64,000 nucleotides of DNA from Toxoplasma gondii ME49 (taxonomy: Eukaryota > Apicomplexa > Conoidasida > Eucoccidiorida > Sarcocystidae), in assembly GCF_000006565.2 (NCBI RefSeq), contig NC_031477.1, positions 4,677,137 through 4,741,136 of the forward strand, in the 5' to 3' direction. The stretch's first letter is position 1, and each line of letters starts with the position of its first letter. The notes beneath the pieces are model-generated. The model was not told the DNA's origin and made no database searches. It worked only from the letters and a program-made list of their open reading frames with translations. This document shows positions 1-11,800 of this stretch, one piece after another. A program made the translations under genes and the position numbers.

Positions 1-91
1 GATCGCAGGAAGAGAGAGAGAGGAAGCGAAGCCGAACGACGAGGCAGAAGCAGAGGAGGGAGCCGACGACGTAGAAGAGGAAGGCGAATAA
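1..91 (+). CDS. Possible acidic C-terminal end of an upstream gene (partial)
   Basis: Reading from base 2, the + strand is open for 29 codons to a TAA at 89-91. The peptide is dominated by Glu, Asp and Ala and ends in a run of acidic residues, as many apicomplexan proteins do. No domain is visible and the other two frames give only Arg/Ser-rich repeats. The open stretch is too short to prove coding. It may instead be untranslated purine-rich sequence. Confidence 0.3.
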   Translation, partial: IAGREREEAKPNDEAEAEEGADDVEEEGE

Positions 92-3001
92 GTGGAGCGT
101 CGTAGACAGAGAGCGCGCGCGTGCGACGACGAAGAAACCGAGAGAAAAGAGCGACAAGTCGAGGGAGGAGGTCGCGCGTAAGAGAGGCCGCACAGCCACC
201 ATGCTTTGAATGGAGGAGGGAGAGCCATGCTGATGGAGAGCGGACACAGCGGCGACGTCATCAGTCCAACGCCATTGTCGTTTTTGACAAGTTGCGCATG
301 AAAATCTACACAGACACACGTACTCGATTCATGCGCCTCCGTTTCTCCGGGAGGAGGATTTGCACCTCGGGAAGGTCTCGCATCTGCGCATCTGTGAGTC
401 GCGACCTTTCCACACCGAGTCGGAAGATGGACCAGACGAAGACGCGGGGAACGGGGCGCATAGACGGAGAGCAAAGGCCGCGGAGAAAAGAGAGAAGAGC
501 CAAGCAGCAGACGAACGGAAAAGAAAGAAGACTCCGAGGAAGCGCCGCGTGCTCCATGCATCCGTTCCGGAGAAACCGGTGGTCACGTCGCTCGACCATG
601 CGGCTGAGACAGCGCAGCAGAATCGCGCCGCCAGCGAGTAACGCGGAGACGACAAATCGCGAGAAACAAAAGAGTTCCGAGGCGGCCAGCATGCACAAGG
701 TCCTTGGTATCGCTTTTGACAGGAGAAATCGATTCTCTGCATCGTAGATCAGCGATTTTTGTGCTCTGACCGCTTGGCGCCAATCGACGCGACAGGACAT
801 GCGCGCAGTGTGCGAACTCTCCTGGACGCGTGGCGCGCCTCCGTTTCGCCGTTTCGCCCACAGCAGCGCGAAAAAAGACATCGGAAACGCGCAAGAAGTT
901 CCGCGGCAGAGAAACACACGAGAGGCAAGACACAAACAGATGAAAAGAACGCCTGGCGCGAGCCCTGACTCGTATCCAGCTCTCTCGCGGTGCTTCGTGG
1001 ATCGACCGTCGCGCTTGCCGCGGCGCATCTCTGTGCTACACGCAGACGCTGTTCATGCCTCACCCGCCGCGCTCTTGTTGCGCTTTTTGGTGAACCGGCC
1101 GCCGCCTTGAGTTGTTGACCGGCTCGACATCAGAGAGCACAGCGTCTCATTTGCGGCATGCAGTTCTCTCTTTTTACGCCGTAGACGGCGACAGAAAACA
1201 CAAGCAGAGCAGACAAGAACCCAGAAGCAAGAGATCCACTCGCCGTGCAGCTCGCATACAGCATCCGCCTCGGACACACACATGCTGTCGTTAAAGCTGC
1301 AGATCCGCAAATAAAGCGAGGAGGAAGAGAAAGAGCAGTACGTCAGGAACGGCGGTACAGCCTCACGAGTTTGAAGAGATGGATGGAGGAGGCGTCGTAC
1401 ATCCAAAGGTCCGCGCACATCCCTGGGTGGGCGAATGAATCACAAACTCAGTCTTCCGGGGTGTGCGAGAGACTAGCCACGGGGGGTCCCTTCGTGCTGG
1501 TACTTTGCCAGAATTTGTGTTGTTGAAACCTCCCTGAAGTGGCAGTAACGATGGAATTCTTCTGATTAACGGCACCACAACGAAGAGCAGGCTCTGGGTG
1601 GGGGCTGCTGCTGCCTCTTTCACCAAACGTCGGAAGGCTACCAAAACGCCTTAACCGTCGAGGCAGAAAGCACTTTCCACTTTCTTCATCTATATGGATC
1701 TTGCGCACAGCGAGGCGGGTGGATGTCGGAGACTCAGCAACTCAACCCGTGCCAGGCTAGCGAGAGGTATATCAAAAAGACCTTCAAGATCTAAACCAGT
1801 CGTCCAACTCGTAGGATATAGTCTCCAGAAAAAGCTTATAAATAATCCAGTCTCAGAGATGATTACTCCCAGGACGATGGTACTGATCAGACTAGCATCT
1901 GAGTAGTAGTTTTCTCCCGCGTCAGATAACCGGCAGCGTCTACACCAGGGCAAGGCCTCTTCGCTCAACACTCGCTCGATGGCACCGCGAGTTGTGAACG
2001 CACTTGCGCAGAGAACAAACGGAAGAAAAGCAGAGAAAAACTTGTCCATGGAAACTGCAAGATATCATGCGCATGGTTGCACGCTGTATGCAACAGCAGA
2101 GTCCAGAATCTCCATCACGAAGAGCAGTCTCTCCCTTGTCGCTCTAAGAAGTTACGCGGAGACACGCCTCCTACCGGAAGCTGGAATTGCGGATTAGCAA
2201 ATCCTCGAGACGGAACGTTTCAGCAGTTGCCGTGGTCACATGTGACGCGACTGTTTGGTTCCTAAATACAAAATGATAAATAGAATTGGCAGGCACTCTT
2301 GATGCCTGGGTGTGTTTGGGCCTCGTCGCATCAGGGCGGTCTCCAGTCGGGACCCAAGTAGGCGAGAGAACGCAGCTCTCAGTGCCATTTCCTGTGCTGT
2401 GAGTATCTCTAAACGTGAGAAAAACAGTTCTAGTGAAGACGCACACGGGAGCTTCTGTCTCGCAACGTCTCGGAAAACTTGAATTCTCGAGTTGCTCTCA
2501 CAAGACGCATGCGCTTAGGCAACGCCGGAAGACAGACTGCGTATGTGTACCTACGGGACCCGCACACTCAGGAGCCAAGCGGGGCGCAGTCGATGATTTG
2601 TGTGCCAGCGACTCGTTTAGTAAACTGTAGACGGCCGCGGAACAACACAACCTAGAATGGCAGCACGGGGGTCAGAAGAAAAGCAGCGCAGGCTTCGGAA
2701 GCGAAGCACTCAAGAAAGTCGAAAGAGAAGCAGAAGCTTTGAATGTCTACACGAACTGTGAGACAAGTCCGCGGCGACGACGAGGGAACGTCGTGAGGCC
2801 TGGAGGCGAGAGAACTCTGGCAGAAGCTTTCAAAGGACGGCCACTGAAAAGGCGTCACGTAGACTGCGAGAACGCGGATTCCGTATCCCCTTCTTCGGTC
2901 CTTCTGTCCTGCGCCGTGTCTGTGTTCCCTGCCCTCCTCGTTGCTCCGCTTTTCGACTTTCTCGCAACTGCTTCTCAGTTGCCGAATGTTCTGCCCTTCC
3001 T
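92..3001. other. Intergenic stretch, no gene supported
   Basis: Several frames are open here (for example 306-1028 on the - strand), but they are Arg/Ser-rich, lack a conserved motif, often lack an ATG, and overlap each other on both strands. This is the pattern expected of GC-rich noncoding DNA. It probably holds the 3' untranslated region of the - strand gene ending at 3002 and any + strand gene ending near 91. Confidence 0.45.
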
Positions 3002-5740
3002 TCAGGCCGTGATCGCTCTGCAGTTGCCATGCGCCTCGCCTCTCGGCAGTGACGCAAGGCTCAGCTTTCTGTCCTTAGAGAGCGCGACCGGCCGCGTCTG
3101 TCCACCGGCGCCCTTCTCACAGCATCTGCGGAGAAAACGGTGCACGGCGACTCGCAGTTCGCCGCGCCGCAAGAAGATCCTGAAAACCTCGAACAGTGCG
3201 AGGAGACACTGCAGGTTGTGGTGAAGCAGCAGAACCGGCCCCATCAACTCGCTGCAGTTGAAAAGGTGGTGTATGTACGCTCGACTGTCCTGGACTGTGC
3301 TCCAGCGACAAGAGGCTCCCTCTTTCCCTCTCTGCGAAGCGCGCGTCTCCTCGTCTTTGCTCGCTTCACTGCCGCCGCAGTTCCGTGAAGAAAGACAGCC
3401 TGTCGCCCTCGAAACGCCTCGGCTTCTCTTCTCCATGATGGGCCTGAAATCGTCGCGGTACACCTCAGACGTCAGGTCCAAATGAAGCAATCTACTTGCC
3501 ATGCCCGCCGCGGCAGCGCGCTCCAGCATCTCCTGAGCTGCTCGCGCGTCCGCCTCGCGAGAGATTGCCTCGCCCCTTCGACCGAGTTTCTCCACGTCCT
3601 TCTCTCCTCCGTTCTGTCCTGCGCTCTCTCCTTCCTCTTCTTCGTCTTGAAGAAGATCATATGGATCAAAGCTGTAGGCGATGCCGCGCTCTGCATGCTC
3701 GCTGGTCTCCCCGCCCTGAATGACGTCCGCGCCGCAACAGAAGGCGTGGAGGAGCTCCAGAGGTCCGCCGCGGTGCAGCGGGAGAAAGCGAACACTCGTC
3801 GGCTGTCGAAACAGAGGCGCCGAATTAATAGATGCGGCAAAAAGTTTGCGTCTCTCAGAGAGAGATTCGCCGTAGCCCAGCCCTCCAACAGAGACCCCGC
3901 TGACAAAGGCCGCGCGGGGGAAAGAAGCGGGACGCGCAGAAGACAGAGAAGGCTCCCGGGATGCACGAGAATCGCAAGGCGGAGAAGAGCCATCTGCAGA
4001 AGAAGAGACATCGGCAGTGAGAACTGCAGCGAGGCGTTGGCCCACACACTGGCGGAGCTGAGGGTCGCTTCCACCTTGAAGGTTCGCGAGAAGGTGAGGC
4101 AAAGAGGGAGGGGCGACAGCTTGAGTGTCTCCGTCTTTCTGTTCTCCGTGCACCAAGAAGAAGGACCTCGCGTCCATCTGCCTTCCACATGCAGAACAGC
4201 AGCCTTTCTCCTTCTTCCTCAGCTCGCTGCGCAGCTCCTCAACTACCTCTTGAAGCAAAATTTCGGCGTGACGAATCATTCGGACCTCACGCTTCGACGC
4301 CAGACGGTGCAGCGCCCTCTCGTCGTCCTCGGTCTCAAGTCTCTCAAGTCCCCTCGCCCCTTCGCTCTTCGCATCCGTCATCGCTGTCTCCACGCTCTCC
4401 GTTGTCTCGGCCTTCGTTGTCGACCCCACCTTGAGTTCCTCGGAAGGCGCGGTGACGATGTGCGCCTGCATGCAGACGGCGAGCGACATGAGCTTGCGGG
4501 CGTCGAGGGTCTGGCGCCCCGCCGACGACCCCACACCAACTCGCGCCAGTGCATGCCCTTGGGCCTTCTCGCCGCCTCGTTGCGCGGATTTTTGATTTAC
4601 TGGATAAATGCTTTCTGCACTCTGCAGGTCCCGCGCCATCAGGTGCAGGGCGAAGCCTGCCAAGTCGCAGACTGGCAAAGTCGCACGCGGTGGGATCGAC
4701 GCAGACGAAGCTCGCGACGGACAAGCCACCTGGAGATCCGTCGGCGAAGCGCTCTCCCGGAAGGTTTCGGCGACTTCGGTCTTTTCTCCGAGCTCCGGAG
4801 ACCTCGGGGACGCTCCCCGTTCGCATGTCCGAGAAGGCGCGGAAGAGCCGTCGACCGACAACAAGCGCCTCCTCTTCGCGCTGTGTGCATCCGAGTCCGC
4901 CTCGCATGCTGCCCTTTCGCCGGCCTCCTCCTCCTCCGGAGGAAGGCCCAACTGGCAGGAAGAGCCTTCGTGTAGCGAGGGACCTGCAGGAGAGAGACCG
5001 GCGAGCGGGGAGCTTTCCGAGGAACTGGGTTCCGTTCCACTGGAGACGCGGCCTCGCTTAGGCATTCCCTCTTCTTCTTCTTCTAAGCAGCGCCTGCAGA
5101 GACGCGCCTTCTCGGGCATTGCCCCTCCGGCGGCATCCTCACAAAGTTCGGAAGCTTCGACGGTCTTCCACCACTGCTCGTACACCGGCTGGAGGAGAAG
5201 CGCCTCGCCTGCAGGAATGTCGAGAAGCCGCACAGTACTCAACTCCCTTCTCAGATGCGGAGCCAGGAGACACTGCGGGAGGCCTCGCTGGGTCGAAAGC
5301 GAAAAGGCAGGCGTGGGCAAGGACTCAAACAGTTCCCCCAACCGGGGCATCGGGACTTCTCCCGAGTCCTCTTGGCAGTTCTCAGAGCCGGAGGCAAAGG
5401 CCCTGCCGAGCGCCTGGCTAGTCCCGTCGCTTTCTGTCTCGTGCACGCGTGCCTCTCCGTTCTTTCCTCTCTCTTCTCTCCCTTCTTGGTTTGTTTTCTC
5501 CTTCGGCTCGAGAAGCTCTTCCTCGGATCCGCTCGCTGCATGCAAAGGCCGCCACAGAGGCGCCCGGCAGCCCAGAGAAGAAGACAGGAGGTGAGCGCCA
5601 GACGGTGGGAGCGAAGATGAGGCCCCAAGAGGAGTGGAGAAACTTTCTGGGGAGCTCCCGACGACGGGGACAGGCGCGAACCTCCCGTTGGAGGAATTCG
5701 ACGCCTTCGGCGCCTCCAGTGAACATGCAGGTAACCCCAT
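3002..5740 (-). CDS. QTRT2: Queuine tRNA-ribosyltransferase accessory subunit 2 (QTRT2-like), divergent
   Basis: The 912-residue reading frame starts at the ATG at 5740; the same frame stays open upstream but offers only a GTG. Landmarks of the TGT/QTRT2 fold appear in order. At about 132-160 there is an N-terminal segment with RLGEL and a Thr-Pro strand. At about 682-697 the AERGIAYSFDPY motif matches the QTRT2 signature around the lost active-site region. YRDDFRPI lies at 761-768. The C-terminal SRAYIHHLF helix lies at 819-827, followed by the His-Asn pair near 840. In animals QTRT2 pairs with catalytic QTRT1 to exchange guanine-34 for queuine in tRNA. Here the catalytic Asp region reads GADVIQ, consistent with a non-catalytic subunit. 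Two of the three zinc-binding Cys expected just before SRAYIHHLF are missing (CRWSTV replaces C-x-C-x2-C). Long low-complexity insertions roughly double the usual length of about 415 residues. Some could be unrecognised introns, although no in-phase splice pair restored the zinc motif. Confidence 0.78.
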   Translation of the reverse strand: MGLPACSLEAPKASNSSNGRFAPVPVVGSSPESFSTPLGASSSLPPSGAHLLSSSLGCRAPLWRPLHAASGSEEELLEPKEKTNQEGREERGKNGEARVHETESDGTSQALGRAFASGSENCQEDSGEVPMPRLGELFESLPTPAFSLSTQRGLPQCLLAPHLRRELSTVRLLDIPAGEALLLQPVYEQWWKTVEASELCEDAAGGAMPEKARLCRRCLEEEEEGMPKRGRVSSGTEPSSSESSPLAGLSPAGPSLHEGSSCQLGLPPEEEEAGERAACEADSDAHSAKRRRLLSVDGSSAPSRTCERGASPRSPELGEKTEVAETFRESASPTDLQVACPSRASSASIPPRATLPVCDLAGFALHLMARDLQSAESIYPVNQKSAQRGGEKAQGHALARVGVGSSAGRQTLDARKLMSLAVCMQAHIVTAPSEELKVGSTTKAETTESVETAMTDAKSEGARGLERLETEDDERALHRLASKREVRMIRHAEILLQEVVEELRSELRKKEKGCCSACGRQMDARSFFLVHGEQKDGDTQAVAPPSLPHLLANLQGGSDPQLRQCVGQRLAAVLTADVSSSADGSSPPCDSRASREPSLSSARPASFPRAAFVSGVSVGGLGYGESLSERRKLFAASINSAPLFRQPTSVRFLPLHRGGPLELLHAFCCGADVIQGGETSEHAERGIAYSFDPYDLLQDEEEEGESAGQNGGEKDVEKLGRRGEAISREADARAAQEMLERAAAAGMASRLLHLDLTSEVYRDDFRPIMEKRSRGVSRATGCLSSRNCGGSEASKDEETRASQRGKEGASCRWSTVQDSRAYIHHLFNCSELMGPVLLLHHNLQCLLALFEVFRIFLRRGELRVAVHRFLRRCCEKGAGGQTRPVALSKDRKLSLASLPRGEAHGNCRAITA

Positions 5741-5756
5741 ACTCGCTGGCGGGCAA

Positions 5757-6003
5757 AACTCCTTCCTCCCCTTTTCCTTTCTGCTTCCTTCTCTTGTCGT
5801 TTTCTCTCTTTTTTCTTCCTTTCGCGCTCTCACTGCTTGCCTTTCCTTTTTGCTTCTCTTGCCTTCTCTCCCCTTGCTTGTCTCTTCTTGCTTCACCGCT
5901 CCCTCTCTCTTCTTGTATACTCTCCCGTCTCTTTCTCTCTCCCTGATTTCTCTCGCCTTCTCTTTCTCTGTCCTCCTTCTCTCCTCCTCGTCTCTCTCTC
6001 GGT
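5757..6003. promoter_or_regulatory. Long pyrimidine/purine strand-asymmetric tract upstream of the QTRT2-like gene
   Basis: About 245 bases are almost all C and T on the + strand, so the sequence leading into the - strand ATG at 5740 is almost all purine. It probably forms the 5' leader or core promoter of the QTRT2-like gene. Pyrimidine tracts also precede splice acceptors, but an acceptor on the + strand here would not lead into any supported gene. Confidence 0.35.
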
Positions 6004-6582
6004 GTGTAGATGCTCGTGGAGGAGCGCGGGTGCACGGTCCAGCGGCACGAGCGAAGGACTGGAGGAGAACAGTCGCGGCACGGGAGAACGCGGAGTGAGA
6101 CGCAGCGAGTTCTTGTGTACCACAGGCCCTGCGTTGGGATGTTTGCCTTCTCTCCTGAAGAAAAGGCGTGATGACCTCTTAGTTGAGAGCGAAGGGAGAA
6201 CGCAGGAGACTTGGCCTGTGTTTTCATCTCCCCTAAACCCCCGTCGTGATCTCGCGAGAGAAGTCCACCAGAAGACGAGGTCTCCACTTCTTCTTTCTCG
6301 TCTAACGCGTTTTCTCCCTGCGACTCTAAGCCACTGTTTCTACGCCCGGAACTCTGAAGACAAGAAGCAGAGCAGAAGGGGGCAAGATCGACGGCGAATA
6401 CTTGACAGGTTCGAGCGGAATCCTTGTAGCGCGCGCCACCGCGAGTCACGAGCTGTAGGCCATTCCTGTTCGGGCAACAAGCTCAAGTCGCAGAGACGAA
6501 ACTCCTCGACTGAACCAGCAAGGGAGGAGACAGAGACAAACATGCGTTCAGTTCAACCAGCCAGCCCCATGTTTAGACTGTA

Positions 6583-6592
6583 GGGGGGGGGG
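6583..6592 (+). repeat. Poly-G run (10 G)
   Basis: Homopolymer in the intergenic region upstream of the membrane protein gene. Confidence 0.85.
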
Positions 6593-7773
6593 AACATGTC
6601 CAGCGTGTGAAACAGGCGCAGCCTTAACGCGTCTCAGTCGCCGCGTCGGCGCGGTGTCACAATGTCGAAAACGAAGGCAACAGAGAGAAGGTCTTGATGT
6701 CAGAAGCAAACGCGCCTTTCTCCTTCAAACAGACGAGTTTGCTGGCGGACTCCGCGTCCAGGATTTTAAGTCCGCTTGCATGCGAGTCGGCAGCAGGGGC
6801 CTCACAATGCACTGGCGGCAAAACACTGTGCAAGCGAGCGAGGAGAGGAGACCTCTCGGAGTTCGGTGTGACCTTTCTCTCTAATGGGGAAAAGGTTTTC
6901 CCTCTGTTCTATGTTTCCTGGATCTCCGTCTCTCCCCAGATTTCCGCGTCGTCTTTGCTGCTCCTGTCCGACTCTTCGCTGTCAGGTTTCGCTCGACGAC
7001 TCACGGAAAACAGACGCCGCGCAGAAGGTGCGTCACGCAAGAGTCGATCGCGGAAGTCTCGCTGCTACGTTTTTGGCGGCCGTTTTTTCTGTCTCTCAAC
7101 AAAATATATACAGAAGGCTGTCTGCCGTTTGGGGCGTCTTTGCCTTCCTCTTTGGATGCCTTTTTCTACGGCTTCCACGGTATTCTGCTCCGCGTCAGGC
7201 AAGTCTGTGAAGAAGGGGTCTGTCTTTCCGTTCTTTTCGTGGCGGCTGTCTGGGCACCCGTCTGCGCCGAGGGCGTTTCAAACGCGCCTGTTTGATTTCT
7301 TTCCTGTTTTCTCTCTCTTCAGACCTCTTGCTGCTTTCTGTTTCTCTGGCCTCTTCTCCGATGCTCCCTTTTTTTCCGTGTGGACTCGCGGGCGTTCCTG
7401 CCGTCGCCGCGCGTCGCTGCCTGTCTTCACGTCGGGCGACCAAGCGACGGCTTTCTGCGGGGCTGGTTTTTCCTTTTTATGCCTTTCTTCGTCTTTCCTC
7501 CTCTTTCTCTCGCCTCTCTCTGTAGACCGTGTACAGGCTGCGAATGCGTGTGTGCGTTTCTTCCTGGCTGTCGTGTGAATACGCGTCGCGCCGCCTCTGC
7601 GCTGGCCGCTCGGTTGTGTTCGGTGGCCTCAACGCGCGCTTCCTTGTCAATGCGTTTCGCAACCCCAGGCTGGTTCGATGAAGGGAGGACGGAAGGCTTC
7701 TGCCCTCTCTTGACGAATTTGCGCCTCCTCACGCGGGAACACATATGCATGGTGTTTTCATATCTAAGTCTTC

Positions 7774-7809
<36 letters not shown>

Positions 7810-7839
7810 ATATATATATATATATGTATATGTATATAT
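7774..7839. repeat. TA-rich microsatellite
   Basis: Alternating T and A for about 66 bases with a few G interruptions (TATATGTATA units). It lies in the intergenic region upstream of the membrane protein gene. Confidence 0.9.
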
Positions 7840-8888
7840 CGGTAGATATACAGATAGAGAGAGGCTGATCCCTGTCTAGATAGGAAGATTTGCGACGACA
7901 TTTGTATATGCTCGGAAGGTGTCTACGCCTACACGGGGTCGAGTCACTGGGTGTTTCAAGTAGAAGAGTTTTTCCGCGGTTTCTCGACTTCTCTACGTTC
8001 GACTGTTTACTCGCCCAGGACTGCCCGTTTGTGTCGCGTGGGTTTCTCCCCGGCCTCTGTATCGCGGAGACGACCATCGCTTCGTTTGCCCGTTCTCCTC
8101 GTTTCTGGATGTCTCGCTTCCCTCTCGCCTGGCCTGCAGAAGAGTGAGCGGCCAGGCGTCCTCAGCGACAGCATGCACTTGCCACTGTTTCGCGTACAGA
8201 CGCCGCGACTGAGGCGCCGGCGGGGGAGGGGAGGAGGGCGGCAGGGAGCGTGAAGAAGGAGAGGAAAGGAGAAGAAGCGACCAAGGGGGCGCGTTCAAGA
8301 AGCTCGCGACACAGTTTCTGGACTCGAGGTGGAGGAGGCCGACGAGCGGGAGCTCCGGAGGCGAGAGGAGGATGACAGACGGAGATACAGAGAGTGACGA
8401 AAATGAGGGCAGAAGCCGTGGGGGATCGAAGAAAGGAGACACGACGGATCAGAAGGCCTGAGAGCTTGAAAGAGGAAAGACTGGAGACGTTAGCGACCTC
8501 GTTTTGAGCTCCCTGTCTGGCCTTTGGTGTCGTGCATGCGTCGCGCGTCTTTCTGATTCCCTGGGCAGTCGCGCGCTTTTTGCGTCGTCTGGGGGTTCCG
8601 AAACGGGACTTCTTTTCCCGACAGAATTGTCCGGTTCCACGCAGCGGCTTTTCTCTCGTCGATAGAGTCACCCTTCTTTCTCCGCTTCTGTGTTCTTTCT
8701 CTCCGAGGCCAGTCTTACCTCCCTGAGCGTCGACTGGCGCAAAAACCGTGCGCCTCGCTTGTCTCCGAATGTTTGCGTTTCTGCCTCGCTGCATCGCAGG
8801 CGTTCTCGAGCTCTCAGAACCTCAGAGCGGGGCTCTGCGACCTTGCGTCCGAACCGTCGAACACTCAGTGCTCTTTTTCTGAGTCACC

Positions 8889-11800
8889 ATGGGCAACGCG
8901 ACGGATCGCTCAGGGAGAGCGAGTTACGCGCAGGTGACGCCTGCTCTCTCTCTGCCGCATCGAGGCCGAGGGGCGGCGTCTCCGTCTGGCGAGGGCGAGA
9001 AAGGCGGACCGGTCGCTCTGTCTCCTCCGCGGTCGATCTCCTTCAAGGCAGGGACTGGCCCGCGGCTCGGAGAGACAGGCTCTCGGGGGGGCAGCCTGAC
9101 GGTTGGATCGGCGAAGAAGAAAGGTCGCGGCGGAAGTCGACGGAATGTGCAAGCACTCATTGAGGTTCCTCGCGGCATCTTCTCACTCCTTGTTAACATT
9201 CTCATGTACACCCTTCAACAGTTCATGCTGCTTTATGTCATCATTGCCAAGACGCGCTCTTGGCTTGGACTCCTCTTCCTCGTGTGGGACGTTCCACTGC
9301 GTAAGTGAAACATCGAAAACCGGGTGCGAACGAGTCGACGCAGATGTCTCTCGAGTTTTGCTAGCCTGACGCTCACGGGGGGAGAAGAGTTTGATTGGCT
9401 TTCTCAACAATCCTGGCACATATGGGGAGGTAGGTCGATGCATACACACACACACACAGCGGTGGGGCGCTTCCTTCTCAAGCTGTGGGGCTGTCGAGCT
9501 CACCGTCTCGCAGCGTGTGCGTCAGTCTTTTCACCGCTGCGACTGCCTGTTTTCTCTCCCTTTCCACGCTTGCGAGTCCTTTACTCTAGAGACAGAGACA
9601 CAGGGAGGTGCCTCTGTGGCGCTCTGTCAGAGTGCCTGTCGAAAGATTTTCTCTCGGCAAGTCGCAGTGCACCACACTGGGTGACAGTCTCGAAGATCTG
9701 TTCGCACAGACTGTGCGCGCCTATGTGTGCGTCAGGCTCGTTCTCTGAGCCGGGAGGATGTTGCCAAGCTGATAATAGAGGCTGCGCGTCTGCATGCACT
9801 GTCGAGTTCTAGGTCGTTCTGGCGAAGTCTCAGCAGTTCATTCAACTCTGCAGCCCCGCGCATGCGCGCGTCGCGTGTGTCTTTCGTTGTGCAGTGCTCT
9901 ACATGTGCTACTCAATCAAGGCGGACAGCGCCGCCGACTCGTGTACGAGTTCTCGACGCTGCGCCGTCCAGTGGATGACTTACACGATCACCGTAGCTGT
10001 CAAGATGGCGGCAGTCGCCTTTGCTCCGAGCATGCCCTCGGGAACGAGCATCGCGTTTCTCCAGTACACGCAAGGCATGGCTGCGGCGTTCGACGCGCTG
10101 AATTTGGAAGGCCTCTCGAGCAAGTTCCCCATTCAGTTCTACGACCCCCACATGAACGTCACTACTGCCGGCCTCGCCAACTTGTCGTTCAGCAACAACT
10201 CGCACTTCACTAGACAGCTGGTCCAAGCCGGAGAAAGCGTCGGTGAGTCACGAAGAAAAGGCAGAGCCGAGGGGAAGCGCGACATTTAGAGAGAAAGAGA
10301 CTGGCCGACAGAGAGGAACCCCTCGTGGAGACAAACAAACAGAGAGGTGGCGACAAAGACTCCGAGGAACAGTTGGGGGATGCCGCGGAGTTCTTCTCAC
10401 GTGCAGGGGGGCGAGAGGCGCCGTTGCTTGCTTGTCGAGCGAGAAGAAGCGGCAAGAGGAGCGCAAGTGTGGACGCCTGGTTCCGGTTTTTCGCTTCGCC
10501 TTCAGACAACTTCCTCGTCTTCGTGGGAATTTGCCTGCTGCCCATCATCTACGTCGTCTTCACGGCGAGGGCGAAAGAAGCCATGTACCCGACCATCAAC
10601 CAGCTGGTGTCGATCGAAGGCCTTCTACACGCAGACCTTGGAGTGGCACTAACTCTGGATATGCTCGACATCGTCATCATGTTCCGCGACGCCTTTAGTA
10701 AGGAGCCAGTTGAGACAGGCGACAGCAACGGATGCGCGACGCAACACCCCGAGACAACGTCCCACTTGGTTCGATCGCAAACCGCCGGCGTTCCGCGTCC
10801 AAAGGGGACGTACGGACTGGGGGGTGTAGGCATTTTATTGCATAAAATATGCAGTCAGTTTAAAAATGCATTCTCTACGCACATACAAATACTTTCACGA
10901 AAACGCGGCAATTCGTACTCATGTATCCTATATATATATATATATATGAAGAGAGAGAGAGTGTCGACTCCGTTATTACTTGGTGCAAATCCATCAGTGT
11001 CCTTCGGGTGAACTGTGGGGCAAGCGAAGCGCCCCCGTCGCTTTTCGGACGTGTGTAAGGTTGAGGAACAGCGCTGAAGCTTGAAGGAGAGAGATGCGGT
11101 TTTTTCTTTCTGTAGACACTAGAGTGGCACCTGCAAGTGTTGGGAGGACAAAGTCATTGCAGCATTCCAGGTCTCCGGTGAGGAAAGAGATAAACACAAT
11201 CTTCGCACTGTGGACGGCATTGCCTTTTCCTCACGGATGCTGTCCTGCCTGTTCGCTTTCGTGTCTCGACATGCTTCTGCAGGCCGCTACAGCAATGCAC
11301 GGTGGTGGGGCAGTGACCCGGTGATGAAGTGGATTTGTTTCGCGATGGTGATTGTCACAATTGTGGGCGTGGTGTGCCTCGGTTTTGCGTTTCCGACGCG
11401 GTCGATCGACAGTCCGGCGAGCGCGTCGCTGTCGCAAACGGACATGTTTATTTCGGCCAAGTACGCCTTTCTCGTGGGTCTTTTCATCGTGGACATCCCG
11501 TTCCTCGCACTCCGCATTTACTGGATCGTCGCGACAGACACGATTTCCTTCTTTCTGTTCAAAAACGTGTATTCGCTGCTGACGCGCCCTCTGCGGCTGA
11601 ACCAGTGTCGGCTGGCGGAGAGGGAAAAGGCCAAGGGAACACAAAAGACCTTCTACGACCAAGACGTGCTCCCAGAGTACAGGGAAGAAGACGAAAGCGA
11701 AGACGCGGAGGAGGAGAATTCCGACGAGCTTCACGAGGAAGACGAGGAGCCGCTTCCGGCTGCGCGTCTCCCTCCGGGGCTCGCGACTCTCGCCGGACCC

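Larger units (their letters stand above)
6004..8888. other. Divergent intergenic region between the QTRT2-like gene and the membrane protein gene
   Basis: The two flanking genes point away from each other, so this stretch should carry both promoters and the 5' leader of the + strand gene. It has a 10-G run at 6583-6592 and a TA microsatellite at 7774-7839. A 294-codon open frame (6694-7578, +) is Phe/Ser/Leu-rich, has no recognisable feature, and is not supported as a gene. Confidence 0.4.

Noticed and set aside
121..1418. Overlapping open frames on both strands at the left edge
   Set aside because: Arg/Ser-rich, mutually overlapping, often without ATG, no motif; typical of GC-rich noncoding DNA.
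6694..7578. 294-codon + strand open frame
   Set aside because: Low-complexity Phe/Ser/Leu/Arg composition, no domain or splice partners, and it lies where promoters of two divergent genes are expected.
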